DNA from: Bacillota bacterium
GTDB lineage: Bacteria > Bacillota > Clostridia > Saccharofermentanales > Fastidiosipilaceae
Assembly: GCA_023388435.1 (NCBI GenBank)
Contig: JAEWGG010000002.1
Location: forward strand, 14,215-78,214
DNA: 64,000 nucleotides
Direction of reading: 5' to 3'
Shown here: piece after piece, positions 1 to 8,504 of the stretch
Numbering within the stretch: the stretch's first letter is position 1
How the letters are laid out: the number at the start of each line of letters is the position of its first letter
Made by a program: the position numbers and the translations under genes
The notes under the pieces: generated by a model
Seen by the model: the letters and a program-made list of their open reading frames with translations, nothing else
Told to the model about the DNA's origin: nothing
Database searches by the model: none

Positions 1-2001
1 GTGGTACTCGTTCATCTTGTACCACTTCAGAATCTGGGTGTAGTCCTGGAGGTACTGGAGACGATGTGGTATACGCCCAAGATCAAACATCACACCGCGG
101 ACCTCATAATCTGGATAGTCACGGCAGAGACCCTGGGGCAGCCGCCGCTCCTCAGCAGAGAGCTTGATCATCTGGTTGACACTGACAGCTCCATAGAGGG
201 CCCCACGGTAAGTTGGGGCAAAAATTCTGACCCCCTCCCCCCGAATTTCCAGCATATAGCCCTCAGGACCCAGCTCGTAGACATCCTCGCTTTGACTCGT
301 GAAAAAGATACTGTTGGGTACAGCCTCTTCCCCCTCCTCTATGCTCAGGTCCAAGCCAGTCAAGCGCAGAAAATCCTGGGCAAAGTCCTCCACCGCCGCG
401 CGCAAGCCCAGCCCGGCACGATCATTGTAGATCAGGCGCGTCTGGGCCGTAGGGCTGAAGTACCCGCTGCCACCCAGCCACTCCTGGAGGCCTGGAATCA
501 CGCGGGGACGGGGATTCTCCCCCCGGGGAAGAACCAGGCCGTAGAAGTCTGTCCCAGGCTGAATGTCAAAGTCCAAATTTTTTCTGGCCCTGTCCTCGGG
601 ACGCCTGCGGCTGCGGGCTTCAATCAACAGGGTTACAGTCCGCGCCTCCAGGGCGTGGTGGCTGACCCGCCCCTCTTTACTGACAAGTTGCGTCTTTGTA
701 GAACCCACGACGCGGATCTCATAGTCGCCGACATCGGGAAAGCTGATCTGCTCCAAATTCGGACTATAGGCCGGCAGGCTCTGAATCTGATTCAGGGCCT
801 CCTGAGCCGTCTCCGGACCCAGTTCCTCCGGCCTGAGTTCCCTCCCGCGTCCGAAAATGCGCAGCTCGGTCACTGAGACTCCCGACCCTCCTGCCTGTAC
901 ATTGACAGCCTCGAAGTAGAGACGAATGTAACGGCCAAGGGGCTGGGCCTCCAGTTCCGAAGCCAGAATGCGATCCTGGGGATTGTCCGGCAGGCTGCCC
1001 GCCGGACGCACAATCGTTTTCAGATCTCGCCAGTCCGCATCAGGCCAGGCTTCGTCAGCGGTCTGGATACGGTAGCTGCTGGGCCAGACTTTTTTGAAAA
1101 AATCGATTTCAATGCGGTCCAGCTCTATGTCCGCAAGGCGGGTGTCCAACAGGAGCCACTGGGCTGTCTGGGCCTCCCCCTCGCGTGTTCCGCTGTCCTT
1201 CATGCGCTCCGAGGACCAGCGGGTTTGAGGATTCTGGTCGACGACCATAGCAGCTACATTCTGCGGCAGGGCCGCCTCCACTGAGGAGGCCCGTACGGGC
1301 TTGCCAGCCGCCAGGTCCCAGCTCTCTGTCTCCTCCGGCTTGACTGTCGGATTTTCGGGCTGCTCATCCGTCTCAGTGGGACTTCCGTAGACGCGGACCT
1401 CAGTCAGCGAGACCGAATTCCCGGCAGCGGCCGTATTGACTTTGTGAAAATACATACGTAGATAGCGTGACACCGCAAGGTCTGAAAAATCCCAGCGGTC
1501 ACAGAAATTGTCCTCTTGAGAAGCTGCGGGAAATTGGTGCCGACCCAAGGGTCTCCAGGTCTTTCCATCTGCCGATGTCTCCAGCTGATAATCCATGGCC
1601 CAGACTTTTTTATAAAATTGCAGCTCCACTGCTTCCAAGTTCACCGTCTTCGCTCCCAGATCCAGACTCAGCCACTGGGCCTGCTGGGGGAGCTCCGGTC
1701 CCTGTCCCCTCTTCTTCATCCGAGGGGCGGACCAGCGGCTGTCCTCCCGGCCATCTATGACATGCTCGGGCAGCACTTCCGAGCCCAGTTCCGCCTCCGA
1801 CCCAGATGCTGTCACCGCCTGAATGCTCATCGGCTGGGCTGGGGGCTGCTCTGTACCGCCCTCATCCGAGGAACTGGGGCCTGCCACATGGGGACTGGGG
1901 TTCAGCCCCTCCTCGGCCAGGACCCTACCTGGACTCAGGGGGAGCAAAAGACTGAGGGTCAGGAGCCAGCTGCAGCTCCTGGCATAGTTCCGAAACTTCA
2001 T
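1..2001 (-). CDS. Secreted GH20 beta-N-acetylhexosaminidase-like protein with two F5/8-type C modules, 3' end missing
   Basis: An open frame of 667 codons begins at an ATG at 2001 and is still open at base 1, so the C-terminus lies outside the window. Residues 1-29 form a signal peptide (hydrophobic stretch ending LSPGRVLA). Two discoidin/F5/8-type C modules follow (about 50-200 and 215-375), each with a repeated pattern: ..VDG/VDQ.., RWS, W(L)xLD, then YLRMYF or YIRLYF and an ending VSLTEVRVYG or VSVTELRIFG. A short Ig-like stretch (about 390-450) and a GH20b-like N-domain (VIPGLQEW, EGYMLEIRG) precede the start of a GH20 barrel at about 628 (VRGVMFDLGR, KWYKMNEYH). The GH20 family removes terminal GlcNAc/GalNAc or lacto-N-biose units from glycans; the catalytic Asp-Glu pair would lie beyond the window, so specificity cannot be judged. 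Export, plus two carbohydrate-binding modules, suggest host glycan degradation. The SD is weak (GGCGGTGGA). Confidence 0.85.
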   Translation of the reverse strand, partial: MKFRNYARSCSWLLTLSLLLPLSPGRVLAEEGLNPSPHVAGPSSSDEGGTEQPPAQPMSIQAVTASGSEAELGSEVLPEHVIDGREDSRWSAPRMKKRGQGPELPQQAQWLSLDLGAKTVNLEAVELQFYKKVWAMDYQLETSADGKTWRPLGRHQFPAASQEDNFCDRWDFSDLAVSRYLRMYFHKVNTAAAGNSVSLTEVRVYGSPTETDEQPENPTVKPEETESWDLAAGKPVRASSVEAALPQNVAAMVVDQNPQTRWSSERMKDSGTREGEAQTAQWLLLDTRLADIELDRIEIDFFKKVWPSSYRIQTADEAWPDADWRDLKTIVRPAGSLPDNPQDRILASELEAQPLGRYIRLYFEAVNVQAGGSGVSVTELRIFGRGRELRPEELGPETAQEALNQIQSLPAYSPNLEQISFPDVGDYEIRVVGSTKTQLVSKEGRVSHHALEARTVTLLIEARSRRRPEDRARKNLDFDIQPGTDFYGLVLPRGENPRPRVIPGLQEWLGGSGYFSPTAQTRLIYNDRAGLGLRAAVEDFAQDFLRLTGLDLSIEEGEEAVPNSIFFTSQSEDVYELGPEGYMLEIRGEGVRIFAPTYRGALYGAVSVNQMIKLSAEERRLPQGLCRDYPDYEVRGVMFDLGRIPHRLQYLQDYTQILKWYKMNEYH

Positions 2002-2463
2002 ATTCCACCGCCTCGCAAACTGGGCTAAGCCCGGCCGCCTCCGCCCCAGGACGCCGCTGGGGCGGACTGTTCTTAAAGCCATTTTAGCTAGGAGCAGAAG
2101 GTCTTGTAAGGTGGATTTATTTTCCCCCCAAGGCCCTGGACTACCCCTCGTTTCCGCGCAAGCAGGTCTTGAATTTGCCGACTGCTTCACGCTCTGGGCA
2201 TATGAAAAAGCTCGCCAGAACACAGGCGCATGTGGATACTGTTTACCCCAATCCTGTTTTTGGCTATTGGGACAGACAGGGGGGCGCTTTCAATAGGCTG
2301 CGCCTGCACAGATGCTGCCCGTTGCTATTGTGCTGGTATGTTTAGAATACAACTGGCACTGCCCCAGCCATACACGGGGAGGGGGAAATGTGTGTCTGGT
2401 CTATGGCCCTATCTGCTCGATCGGCCTTATTGGAGATGCCCAGATCCTTAGAAACAACAAAAA
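2002..2463. other. Intergenic region upstream of the GH20 gene
   Basis: About 460 bases lie between the GH20 start and the rpmE terminator. Short frames on both strands have no start signals or recognisable protein features. The part next to the GH20 gene holds GC-rich hairpins (listed separately). I could not identify a convincing -35/-10 pair for the GH20 gene or a catabolite-response element. Confidence 0.5.
2041..2065 (-). promoter_or_regulatory. Perfect 9-bp GC hairpin in the GH20 leader
   Basis: Bases 2041-2049 pair perfectly with 2057-2065 around a 7-base loop, about 40 bases before the GH20 start codon. No U-run follows on the minus strand, so it is not a simple terminator. A second, short palindrome (GGGCTTAGCCC, 2022-2032) lies between it and the start. 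It may be an operator or an mRNA-stability hairpin; function unknown. Confidence 0.35.
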
Positions 2464-2487
2464 TCCCGCCACCCTAGGGTGACGGGA
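2451..2487 (-). terminator. Terminator of rpmE
   Basis: An 11-bp stem (2464-2474 with 2477-2487, one G-U pair) is followed on the minus strand by TTTTTGTTGTTT. It lies 23 bases past the rpmE stop. Confidence 0.85.
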
Positions 2488-2509
2488 CCTCGTTTCTCGT
2501 TCTCGCTTC

Positions 2510-2722
2510 TCAGCCCTTCGCAGCCATACGGCGCTTGAACTTGTCCACACGTCCGCCGGTGTCCACCAGCTTCTGCTTACCCGTAAAGAACGGATGGCAC
2601 TTGGAGCAGATGTCCACATTCATGCTGGGCAGGGTGGACTGGGTCTCGAAGGTCTCGCCGCAGGCACAGCGGACGACACACTTCTGATACTTCGGATGGA
2701 TTCCGTCACGCATCTCTGTCAC
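2510..2722 (-). CDS. rpmE: 50S ribosomal protein L31, zinc-binding form
   Basis: This 70-residue protein matches bacterial L31 in length and pattern: start MRDGIHPKY, then CACGETF, and CSKCHPFFTG, then a basic tail (VDKFKRRM). The cysteines (CxC and CxxC) mark the C+ form that binds one zinc ion; the zinc-free form used under zinc limitation lacks them. L31 bridges the large and small ribosomal subunits. The gene is monocistronic, with a near-consensus promoter at 2823-2851 and its own terminator. The frame starts MTEMRDGIHP; translation may begin at either Met. Confidence 0.97.
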   Translation of the reverse strand: MTEMRDGIHPKYQKCVVRCACGETFETQSTLPSMNVDICSKCHPFFTGKQKLVDTGGRVDKFKRRMAAKG

Positions 2723-2822
2723 CTCTCTCTTACAGTATTCTCGGCGCGTAGCGCATCCACGTACGTATGCCGAGCCGGCTCAAGTTGGGTGTCCCCTCCG
2801 GAAACCGGGTTATAACTGGTGT

Positions 2823-2851
2823 ATTATCTCAGCTCACTCAGGCCCTGTCAA
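2823..2851 (-). promoter_or_regulatory. Promoter of rpmE
   Basis: Minus-strand TTGACA (2846-2851), 17-base spacer, GATAAT (2823-2828). This is nearly the vegetative sigma consensus, suited to a ribosomal protein gene, about 100 bases before rpmE. Confidence 0.8.
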
Positions 2852-2965
2852 GCCTCCTCCTGATCTAGGAAGGGCTCGCTAAAAAATTCTGTCTCGCAGT
2901 AGGTCTCTCCTGCTTCCAGTCGGTAGGAGGCTGTGGGAATGAGGGTCAGCTCACCAGGTCTCGAC

Positions 2966-5344
2966 TCAGATTTCCTTCGCCTCCACCTGCCAAATCTCCT
3001 GGGCATACTCTCGTATCGTGCGGTCCGAACTAAAACGACCACTGTTGCAGATGTTGTGCCAGCACATCTGGGCCCAGGCCTCCTGATCCTCATAGCGCTC
3101 CGCTGCCTGGTCGCGGCAGATGCGGTAGTCGTTGAAGTCCCCCAGCACGTAATAGGGGTCGGCGGCCTGCCAGCTGCTGCCGTTCAGCAGGCTGTTATAG
3201 AGGTCCTGGAACATGCCGCTGTTGTCGTCATTCAGCGTGCCATCAACCAGGCTGTCCAGGACGCGCTTCAAGCCAGGGATGTTCTCATACTGCCAGTGAG
3301 GATTGTAGTAGGCACGGGTTGCCGGGAAGTCCTCCACGCGCACGCCGAAGATGAAGCAGTTTTCCTCTCCAGCAGCCTCTGCGATCTCCACGTTGGCCCC
3401 GTCGTAGGTGCCGAGGGTCAGGGCTCCGTTCATCATGAATTTCATATTGCCCGTACCCGAGGCCTCCATTCCTGCCGTCGAGATCTGCTCTGAGATGTCG
3501 GCAGCCGGAATGATCAACTCGGCATTGCTCACATTGTAATTGGGCACGAAGCAGACTTGGATTTTCTCTGCCGTCAGCGGGTCAGAGGCCACGAGTCTGG
3601 CCACCTCATTGATAAATTTGATGATGCCCTTGGCCCGGAAATAGCCAGGTGCGGACTTGGCCCCGAAGATGAAGACACGGGGGCGTCGGATGCAGTCCGG
3701 ATTCTCCTTGATGCGGTAGTAGAGATCCAAAATATAAAAGGCGTTGAGCAACTGGCGCTTATACTCATGAAGGCGCTTGACCTGAACGTCAAAAATCGCC
3801 TCAGGATTCAGCTTAGCCTCCATATACTGCTCCAGATACTTGGACAGACGCTCCTTATTGTGGCGCTTGACCTCCATCAGCCGCTTCATCAGAGCCCTGT
3901 TCTCCGCCAGATGATCCAGCTCCTTCAGGCGCTCCAGATCGCAGATCCAATCTTCGGAACCCAGGCAGTCCGTCAACAGGGCGGCCAGCTCCGGATTGGA
4001 CATGCGCAGCCAGCGCCGTGGGGTTACGCCGTTGGTCTTGTTACGGAATTTTTCTGGCCAGATCTCATACCACTCCTTCAGTGTCTCTCGCTTCAGAATC
4101 TCCGTGTGCAGAGCCGCCACACCATTGATGGAGAAGGCCGCGTAACAGGCCAACCAGGCCATGCGAACCTGCCCGTTACCCAGAGGCGCCATGTAGTCGA
4201 TGCGGTCCTTGCGCAGCCCCCGCTCCTCCATCTCCAGGCGGAAGCGGCGGTCAATCTCACGGATGATTTCCAGAATTCGTGGGAAAAGGAACTGGAATAT
4301 GCCGACGTCCCACTTCTCCAGAGCCTCAGCGAGGATGGTGTGGTTCGTGTAGGCGAAGGCCTTCTGGCAGACCGTCCAGGCGTCCTCCCAGCTCAGCCCC
4401 TCCTCATCCATCAGCAGACGCATCAGCTCCGCAATGCCCACCACGGGGTGGGTGTCATTCAGCTGGAAGCAGTGGTAGTCCGCAAAATTCCGGAGATCCG
4501 TACCCTGCTGGGCCTTGAACTTGCGGATGCAGTCCTGGAGGCTGGCCGAGACGAAGAAGTACTGCTGACGCACGCGCAGAACCTTGCCATCATAGGTCGT
4601 GTCATTCGGATAGAGGACGCGCCAGATGTCCTCACTGCGATTCTTCTCAATAACAGCATCATCGAAGCGCTGACTGTTGAAAAGGTTGTAGTCGAACTCC
4701 TCGGCCGGCTCGGCGCACCAGAGACGCAGGGTATTAATATTCTGCGTACCGTAGCCGCTGATTGGCATATCGTAGGGGATGGCGATCACCTTCATGTCCG
4801 CATACTGGACTTCGATGGCCTCATCGGGACGGCGCAGGGTGAAGGGGTAGCCATCCTCCATCCAGGTGTCGGGATGTTCCTTCTGGAAGCCGTTGTCGAA
4901 GCTCTGGCGGAAGAGACCGTAGCGGTAGAGGATTCCATAGCCATTGACGGGGAGGTTCTCTGTCGCGCAGGAGTCCAGGAAACAGGCGGCAAGGCGGCCC
5001 AGACCACCGTTGCCGAGGGCGGCGTCATTTTCCTCCTCCAGGATATCGTCAAGATTCTGGCCGAAACTTGCCAGGACCTCCTTGGCCCGCTCATAGAGAC
5101 CGAGATTGACAAGGTTGTTAAGCAGGGAACGCCCGACCAGGAATTCGGCCGACAGGTAGTGGCTCATCCGGCCGCTCCAGTAGGCCTGACGGCTCTTTGT
5201 CCAGCGCTCTGCCATCCGCCCCATCACCACGTGGGAAAGGGCAAACCAGAAGTCGGCGGGCTGGGCCTTCTCAGGAATGCGTCCGTAGCAGCCACGCAGG
5301 TAGAGCTCAAGCTCCTGGACCATGGACTGTTGCGCTTCTTTCAT
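2966..5344 (-). CDS. glgP: Glycogen/maltodextrin phosphorylase (GT35)
   Basis: The 792-residue protein cleaves alpha-1,4 glucan ends with phosphate to give glucose 1-phosphate, using PLP. Family signatures are intact: SAEFLVGRSL, NGGLGRLAACFLDS near the N-terminus, VKRLHEYKRQLLN, and the PLP-lysine motif EASGTGNMKFMMNGAL near residue 630. The length is typical of bacterial phosphorylases. The open frame runs 34 codons further upstream, but the start at 5344 is preferred because GGAGG lies 5 bases before it. A promoter and a terminator-like hairpin precede the gene, so expression may be controlled by attenuation. glnN lies upstream on the same strand; no other glycogen genes are in the window, so whether the substrate is stored glycogen or imported maltodextrin is open. 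Confidence 0.96.
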   Translation of the reverse strand: MKEAQQSMVQELELYLRGCYGRIPEKAQPADFWFALSHVVMGRMAERWTKSRQAYWSGRMSHYLSAEFLVGRSLLNNLVNLGLYERAKEVLASFGQNLDDILEEENDAALGNGGLGRLAACFLDSCATENLPVNGYGILYRYGLFRQSFDNGFQKEHPDTWMEDGYPFTLRRPDEAIEVQYADMKVIAIPYDMPISGYGTQNINTLRLWCAEPAEEFDYNLFNSQRFDDAVIEKNRSEDIWRVLYPNDTTYDGKVLRVRQQYFFVSASLQDCIRKFKAQQGTDLRNFADYHCFQLNDTHPVVGIAELMRLLMDEEGLSWEDAWTVCQKAFAYTNHTILAEALEKWDVGIFQFLFPRILEIIREIDRRFRLEMEERGLRKDRIDYMAPLGNGQVRMAWLACYAAFSINGVAALHTEILKRETLKEWYEIWPEKFRNKTNGVTPRRWLRMSNPELAALLTDCLGSEDWICDLERLKELDHLAENRALMKRLMEVKRHNKERLSKYLEQYMEAKLNPEAIFDVQVKRLHEYKRQLLNAFYILDLYYRIKENPDCIRRPRVFIFGAKSAPGYFRAKGIIKFINEVARLVASDPLTAEKIQVCFVPNYNVSNAELIIPAADISEQISTAGMEASGTGNMKFMMNGALTLGTYDGANVEIAEAAGEENCFIFGVRVEDFPATRAYYNPHWQYENIPGLKRVLDSLVDGTLNDDNSGMFQDLYNSLLNGSSWQAADPYYVLGDFNDYRICRDQAAERYEDQEAWAQMCWHNICNSGRFSSDRTIREYAQEIWQVEAKEI

Positions 5345-5356
5345 AATTACCTCCAT

Positions 5357-5382
5357 AAAAAACCCCCGCTGTGGGGCGGGGG
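5357..5382 (-). terminator. Terminator/attenuator hairpin in the glgP leader
   Basis: A 7-bp GC stem (5363-5369 with 5376-5382) is followed on the minus strand by TTTTTT (5362-5357), then at once by ATGGAGG, the glgP ribosome binding site. It could end glnN transcripts, but since it lies downstream of the glgP promoter it must also be crossed by glgP transcripts. A competing pairing GGATG/CATCC (the CATCC overlaps the 5' arm) is visible in the leader, so an attenuator is plausible. Confidence 0.75.
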
Positions 5383-5436
5383 ATGAACAGCATCTGACAT
5401 CCACAAGGATACAGCGTATTAGCGAATTTTGGGGGT

Positions 5437-5465
5437 ATTTTACCACAGCTAGGTCCCCCTGTCAG
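5437..5465 (-). promoter_or_regulatory. Promoter of glgP
   Basis: Minus-strand CTGACA (5460-5465), 17-base spacer, TAAAAT (5437-5442) with an extended -10 TG. Predicted transcription starts about 85 bases before the glgP start codon, upstream of the leader hairpin. Confidence 0.7.
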
Positions 5466-5491
5466 GGACGCTGACCTGTCCCCGGTCCTGC

Positions 5492-7600
5492 TCAGTAGTG
5501 CTGGTGCAGGAGCTCGCGGTAGGTTGGCATGGGCCAGAGTTCGGCAGGCATCATCCGCTCCAGCTGGTCCACCGCGCTGCGCAGCTCCTCCAGATCGCCA
5601 AAAGCGATCTCATGGTAGCGACGGGCCTTCTCCTCCGCATCCTCCAGGGCCTCCGCCTCACGGTGGGCCTGGAAGAGCTGGGCGCGCTTCTCCTCGAGGC
5701 GGCTGAAGGCCTCGGAGAGTTCATTCAAGACCGCCCGACCTTCTCGCTGTTCCAGGCCCAGGGCCTCTACGCTCCCCAGCTCTGCCGCATAGGCTCCAAG
5801 GGCCTTGAGCACCGCCGGGCGGATGCTGCGCCGGGCCATGTCAAGGGCTGTGTGGCATTCCACATTGACCGTCAGGGCGTAGTTCTCCAACAGAATTTCG
5901 TAGCGGGCCTCGATCTCCTCGCGGCTGAGAACTCCGAGCTCTGTAAAGACTTCCTGAAAATCCGCATCTTTCATCGCCGCAAAGGCCTCGACTGCGTTGG
6001 ACGCCACGGGCAAGCCGCGGCGGCGGGCCTCCTCAGGCCAGGCGGGATCATAGTTGTCCCCGCCATAGACCACATAGCCGTAGTCCTGCACCGTGTTGGC
6101 GATCAGCTCATCGATCGCCAGGTCGAGGTTGCTGGCCCCTTCCAAGATCTCAGCGAAGTCGTTAAAGGCCTTGGCCGCAATGGTGTTAAGCATGTAGCAG
6201 GGCCCGGCGACATTCATCGAAGACCCGCACATACGGAACTCAAAACGGTTCCCGGTAAAAGCGAAGGGTGAGGTGCGGTTGCGATCCGTGGTGTCCACGG
6301 TGGACAGGGAGATCGAGGCCAGACCCAGATTGGTCTGACGACGGAGGCAGGGCTCATAGCTCCGGCCCTCGCGGTAGGCCTCAAGTATGGCTCCCAGCTC
6401 TTCGCCGATGGCCATGGACAAGATGGCTGGCGGGGCCTCCTGGTTGCCCAGCCGCTGCTCGTTCGAGGCCGAGGCCACCGAGAGCGTCAGGACCTTGCCA
6501 TACTTGGCCAGGGCGTAGATCATCGCCGCGAGGAAAATCAGGAAGCGCCGGTTATGCTGTGGCTCTGGACCCGGATCCAGAAGGTTGACGTCGTCGCCCG
6601 CGATGGACCAGTTCACATGCTTGCCCGAGCCATTGAAATAGCGGTAGGGCTTCTCGTGGAGCAGACAGGCGAAGCCGTGCTTCGCAGCCAGTTTCTTCAT
6701 CAGTTCCATCATCAGCATGTTATGGTCGGCGGCCACTGAGGAGGGGTCAAAAATAATGGCCAGCTCGTGCTGTGTCGGGGCCACCTCATTGTGCCTTGTC
6801 TTGGCCGTAATCCCGTACTTCCAGAGGCAGACGTCCAGCTCCTGCATGAAGGCCAGGACCCGTGGGTGCAAGTTCGCGTAGTAAGAATCTGAGAGTTCCT
6901 GGCACTTCGGCGGCGCCGCGCCGAAGAGGGTCCGTCCACAGAACATGAGATCCGGTCGGCGCTCATAGAGTTCGCGGTCCACCAGAAAATATTCCTGCTC
7001 TGGACCAATGGTCGTCGTCACCCGCCGTGTCTCCTTATCACCCAGGGCGCGGAGCAGGCGCAGACCCGCCTTTTGCAGGACCTGATTCGAGCGCAGCAGG
7101 GGGGCCTTCTTATCGAGGACCTCGCCCGTGTACGAATAAAAGGCGGTGGGGATATAAAGGCTGCCCTCCTTCACGAAGGCCGGTGAAGTGCAGTCCCAGG
7201 CCGTGTAACCACGGGCCGCAGCGGTCTCCCGCAGGCCGCCGGAGGGAAAGGATGAAGCGTCGGGCTCACCCTTAATCAGGGCCTTCCCCGAAAAATTCAT
7301 AATGACCTGGCCGTCGGGGAGGGCATCTAAAAAGCCGTCATGCTTCTCCGCCGTGGCCCCTGTCATGGGCATGAACCAGTGTGTAAAATGGGTGGCCCCG
7401 CGCTCTATGGCCCACTGCTTCATAGCGGCGGCCACTTCGTCAGCAATATCCGGCTTCAGCGGAGCCCCAGCCTCGATAGTCGCCTTGAGCGCCAGATAGG
7501 TCTGTCGGGACAGGCGCGTGCGCATCATGCGATCGTTGAAAACTGCCTCAGCAAAATATGAGGCCGTGTCCGCAATATTTACACTTCGATCCTTGTCCAT
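5492..7600 (-). CDS. glnN: Glutamine synthetase, type III
   Basis: This protein of 702 residues has the length and features of GSIII, the large dodecameric form found in Bacteroidota, cyanobacteria and some Clostridia. It makes glutamine from glutamate, ammonia and ATP. Visible motifs include YSYTGEVLDKKAPLLRSNQ (GSIII hallmark), GPEQEYFLVD, NGSGKHVNWS and NRTSPFAFTGNRFEFR, covering ATP, metal and glutamate sites. The start at 7600 has AGAGGAG seven to ten bases ahead; the open frame reaches 7618 without a better site. It is followed by glgP. A nearby operon encodes PII-like proteins, but those pair with a membrane protein and need not regulate this enzyme. Confidence 0.96.
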   Translation of the reverse strand: MDKDRSVNIADTASYFAEAVFNDRMMRTRLSRQTYLALKATIEAGAPLKPDIADEVAAAMKQWAIERGATHFTHWFMPMTGATAEKHDGFLDALPDGQVIMNFSGKALIKGEPDASSFPSGGLRETAAARGYTAWDCTSPAFVKEGSLYIPTAFYSYTGEVLDKKAPLLRSNQVLQKAGLRLLRALGDKETRRVTTTIGPEQEYFLVDRELYERRPDLMFCGRTLFGAAPPKCQELSDSYYANLHPRVLAFMQELDVCLWKYGITAKTRHNEVAPTQHELAIIFDPSSVAADHNMLMMELMKKLAAKHGFACLLHEKPYRYFNGSGKHVNWSIAGDDVNLLDPGPEPQHNRRFLIFLAAMIYALAKYGKVLTLSVASASNEQRLGNQEAPPAILSMAIGEELGAILEAYREGRSYEPCLRRQTNLGLASISLSTVDTTDRNRTSPFAFTGNRFEFRMCGSSMNVAGPCYMLNTIAAKAFNDFAEILEGASNLDLAIDELIANTVQDYGYVVYGGDNYDPAWPEEARRRGLPVASNAVEAFAAMKDADFQEVFTELGVLSREEIEARYEILLENYALTVNVECHTALDMARRSIRPAVLKALGAYAAELGSVEALGLEQREGRAVLNELSEAFSRLEEKRAQLFQAHREAEALEDAEEKARRYHEIAFGDLEELRSAVDQLERMMPAELWPMPTYRELLHQHY

Positions 7601-7739
7601 GGGCTCTCCTCTTAGCACAAAAACTAACTACAGCCACGCGCATTTCGAGCCCTATAGCCCGATTTTGGCCGACTGAAAATCAGAGCCCATACTACCACAA
7701 AAGTGCCCCGGGCGCTTGGGTCCTGGCCCGCTCGAGCAC

Positions 7740-8501
7740 TCAGATTCCCGCCGTATGCAGGAGGGGCAAGGCGAAGCTGATTCCCCGCCCCGGCTCCTCC
7801 AGACGCTGGCAGCGCGCCAGCTTGGCCAGAAGCTCCGGCCCCTCCTCCAGCGGATGGACGATGAGCAGCAAATCCTTGTGCGGGTCTACTGGCAGGCCAA
7901 AGACCACAGCTGGATGGAAGGCCGAAAAACCGCGCCCGTGGATGATCGTCCCCCCACCTACACCGAGTCGCCGCGCCTCAAGCATCAAGGCCTCAGCGTG
8001 GCCCTCCGGAAGAATAAAGCAGAGCAGGACATCCCGCCTACAGCGCAGGCGCAGGTCCACGCGCTCAGCCAGTTCCGAGTTCTCAGCCTGGGCTGTTCCA
8101 GCCAGCTCCAGTCCTCCCCCTGCTCTGCGCCTCTTCCAGGGCCGTCTCCGAACCTCGGCCAGCTCCCGCTCTTTTTCTTGGGCCCGCCAGCGCAGCAGGG
8201 TCCGCAAGCCCAGACTCTCCTCCACTGGCAAATTGAAGGCTATGCCCCGGCCCTGCTTGCGCAGTTCCAGACTGTGGAGTTCCGCCCTCAGCAAGGCCTC
8301 GGCCTGCTTCTCTGGCACGCAGCTCAGGATCAGTTGCTGACTGTGCCGCTCCAGACCCAGGGTCTCCAGCAGACTGGACTTGGCCGTTCCACGTGCCGGG
8401 AGTTCTACTTTTGCCACCGCTCCATGGGCCTTGGCTAGAGCTAGCACCTGCTCGCTGTGCTTCTTTGCAGTAATCGTTCCATGAATGATAAGCCGGTCCA
8501 C
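7740..8501 (-). CDS. Tandem PII-like protein (two divergent PII-fold halves)
   Basis: The 253-residue protein starts with GTG three bases after the DUF1538 gene ends. Each half ends in a PII-type strand: KQGRGIAFNLPVEESLGL near residue 85-100 and EPGRGISFALPLLHTAGI at the C-terminus. The second half also has GGGTIIHGRGFS, resembling the loop region of PII-like proteins. An Arg/Lys-rich linker (about 105-135) separates the halves. PII and PII-like proteins are trimers that bind nucleotides and control transporters or enzymes; here the partner is probably the adjacent membrane protein. Ligand-binding residues of classical GlnB are not recognisable, so the effector is unknown. The fused arrangement would give two PII folds per chain. 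Confidence 0.65.
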   Translation of the reverse strand: MDRLIIHGTITAKKHSEQVLALAKAHGAVAKVELPARGTAKSSLLETLGLERHSQQLILSCVPEKQAEALLRAELHSLELRKQGRGIAFNLPVEESLGLRTLLRWRAQEKERELAEVRRRPWKRRRAGGGLELAGTAQAENSELAERVDLRLRCRRDVLLCFILPEGHAEALMLEARRLGVGGGTIIHGRGFSAFHPAVVFGLPVDPHKDLLLIVHPLEEGPELLAKLARCQRLEEPGRGISFALPLLHTAGI

Positions 8502-8504
8502 GTC

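Noticed and set aside
1..876. 291-residue plus-strand frame at the left edge
   Set aside because: The minus strand encodes a GH20-type protein across the whole interval with domain signatures; the plus frame is its antisense.
2111..2451. Two short plus-strand frames between GH20 gene and rpmE
   Set aside because: No SD, odd composition (Trp/Cys/Pro rich) and no family features.
3557..5386. 609-residue plus-strand frame opposite glgP
   Set aside because: It is an antisense shadow in the high-GC coding sequence of glgP; no SD and no recognisable protein features.
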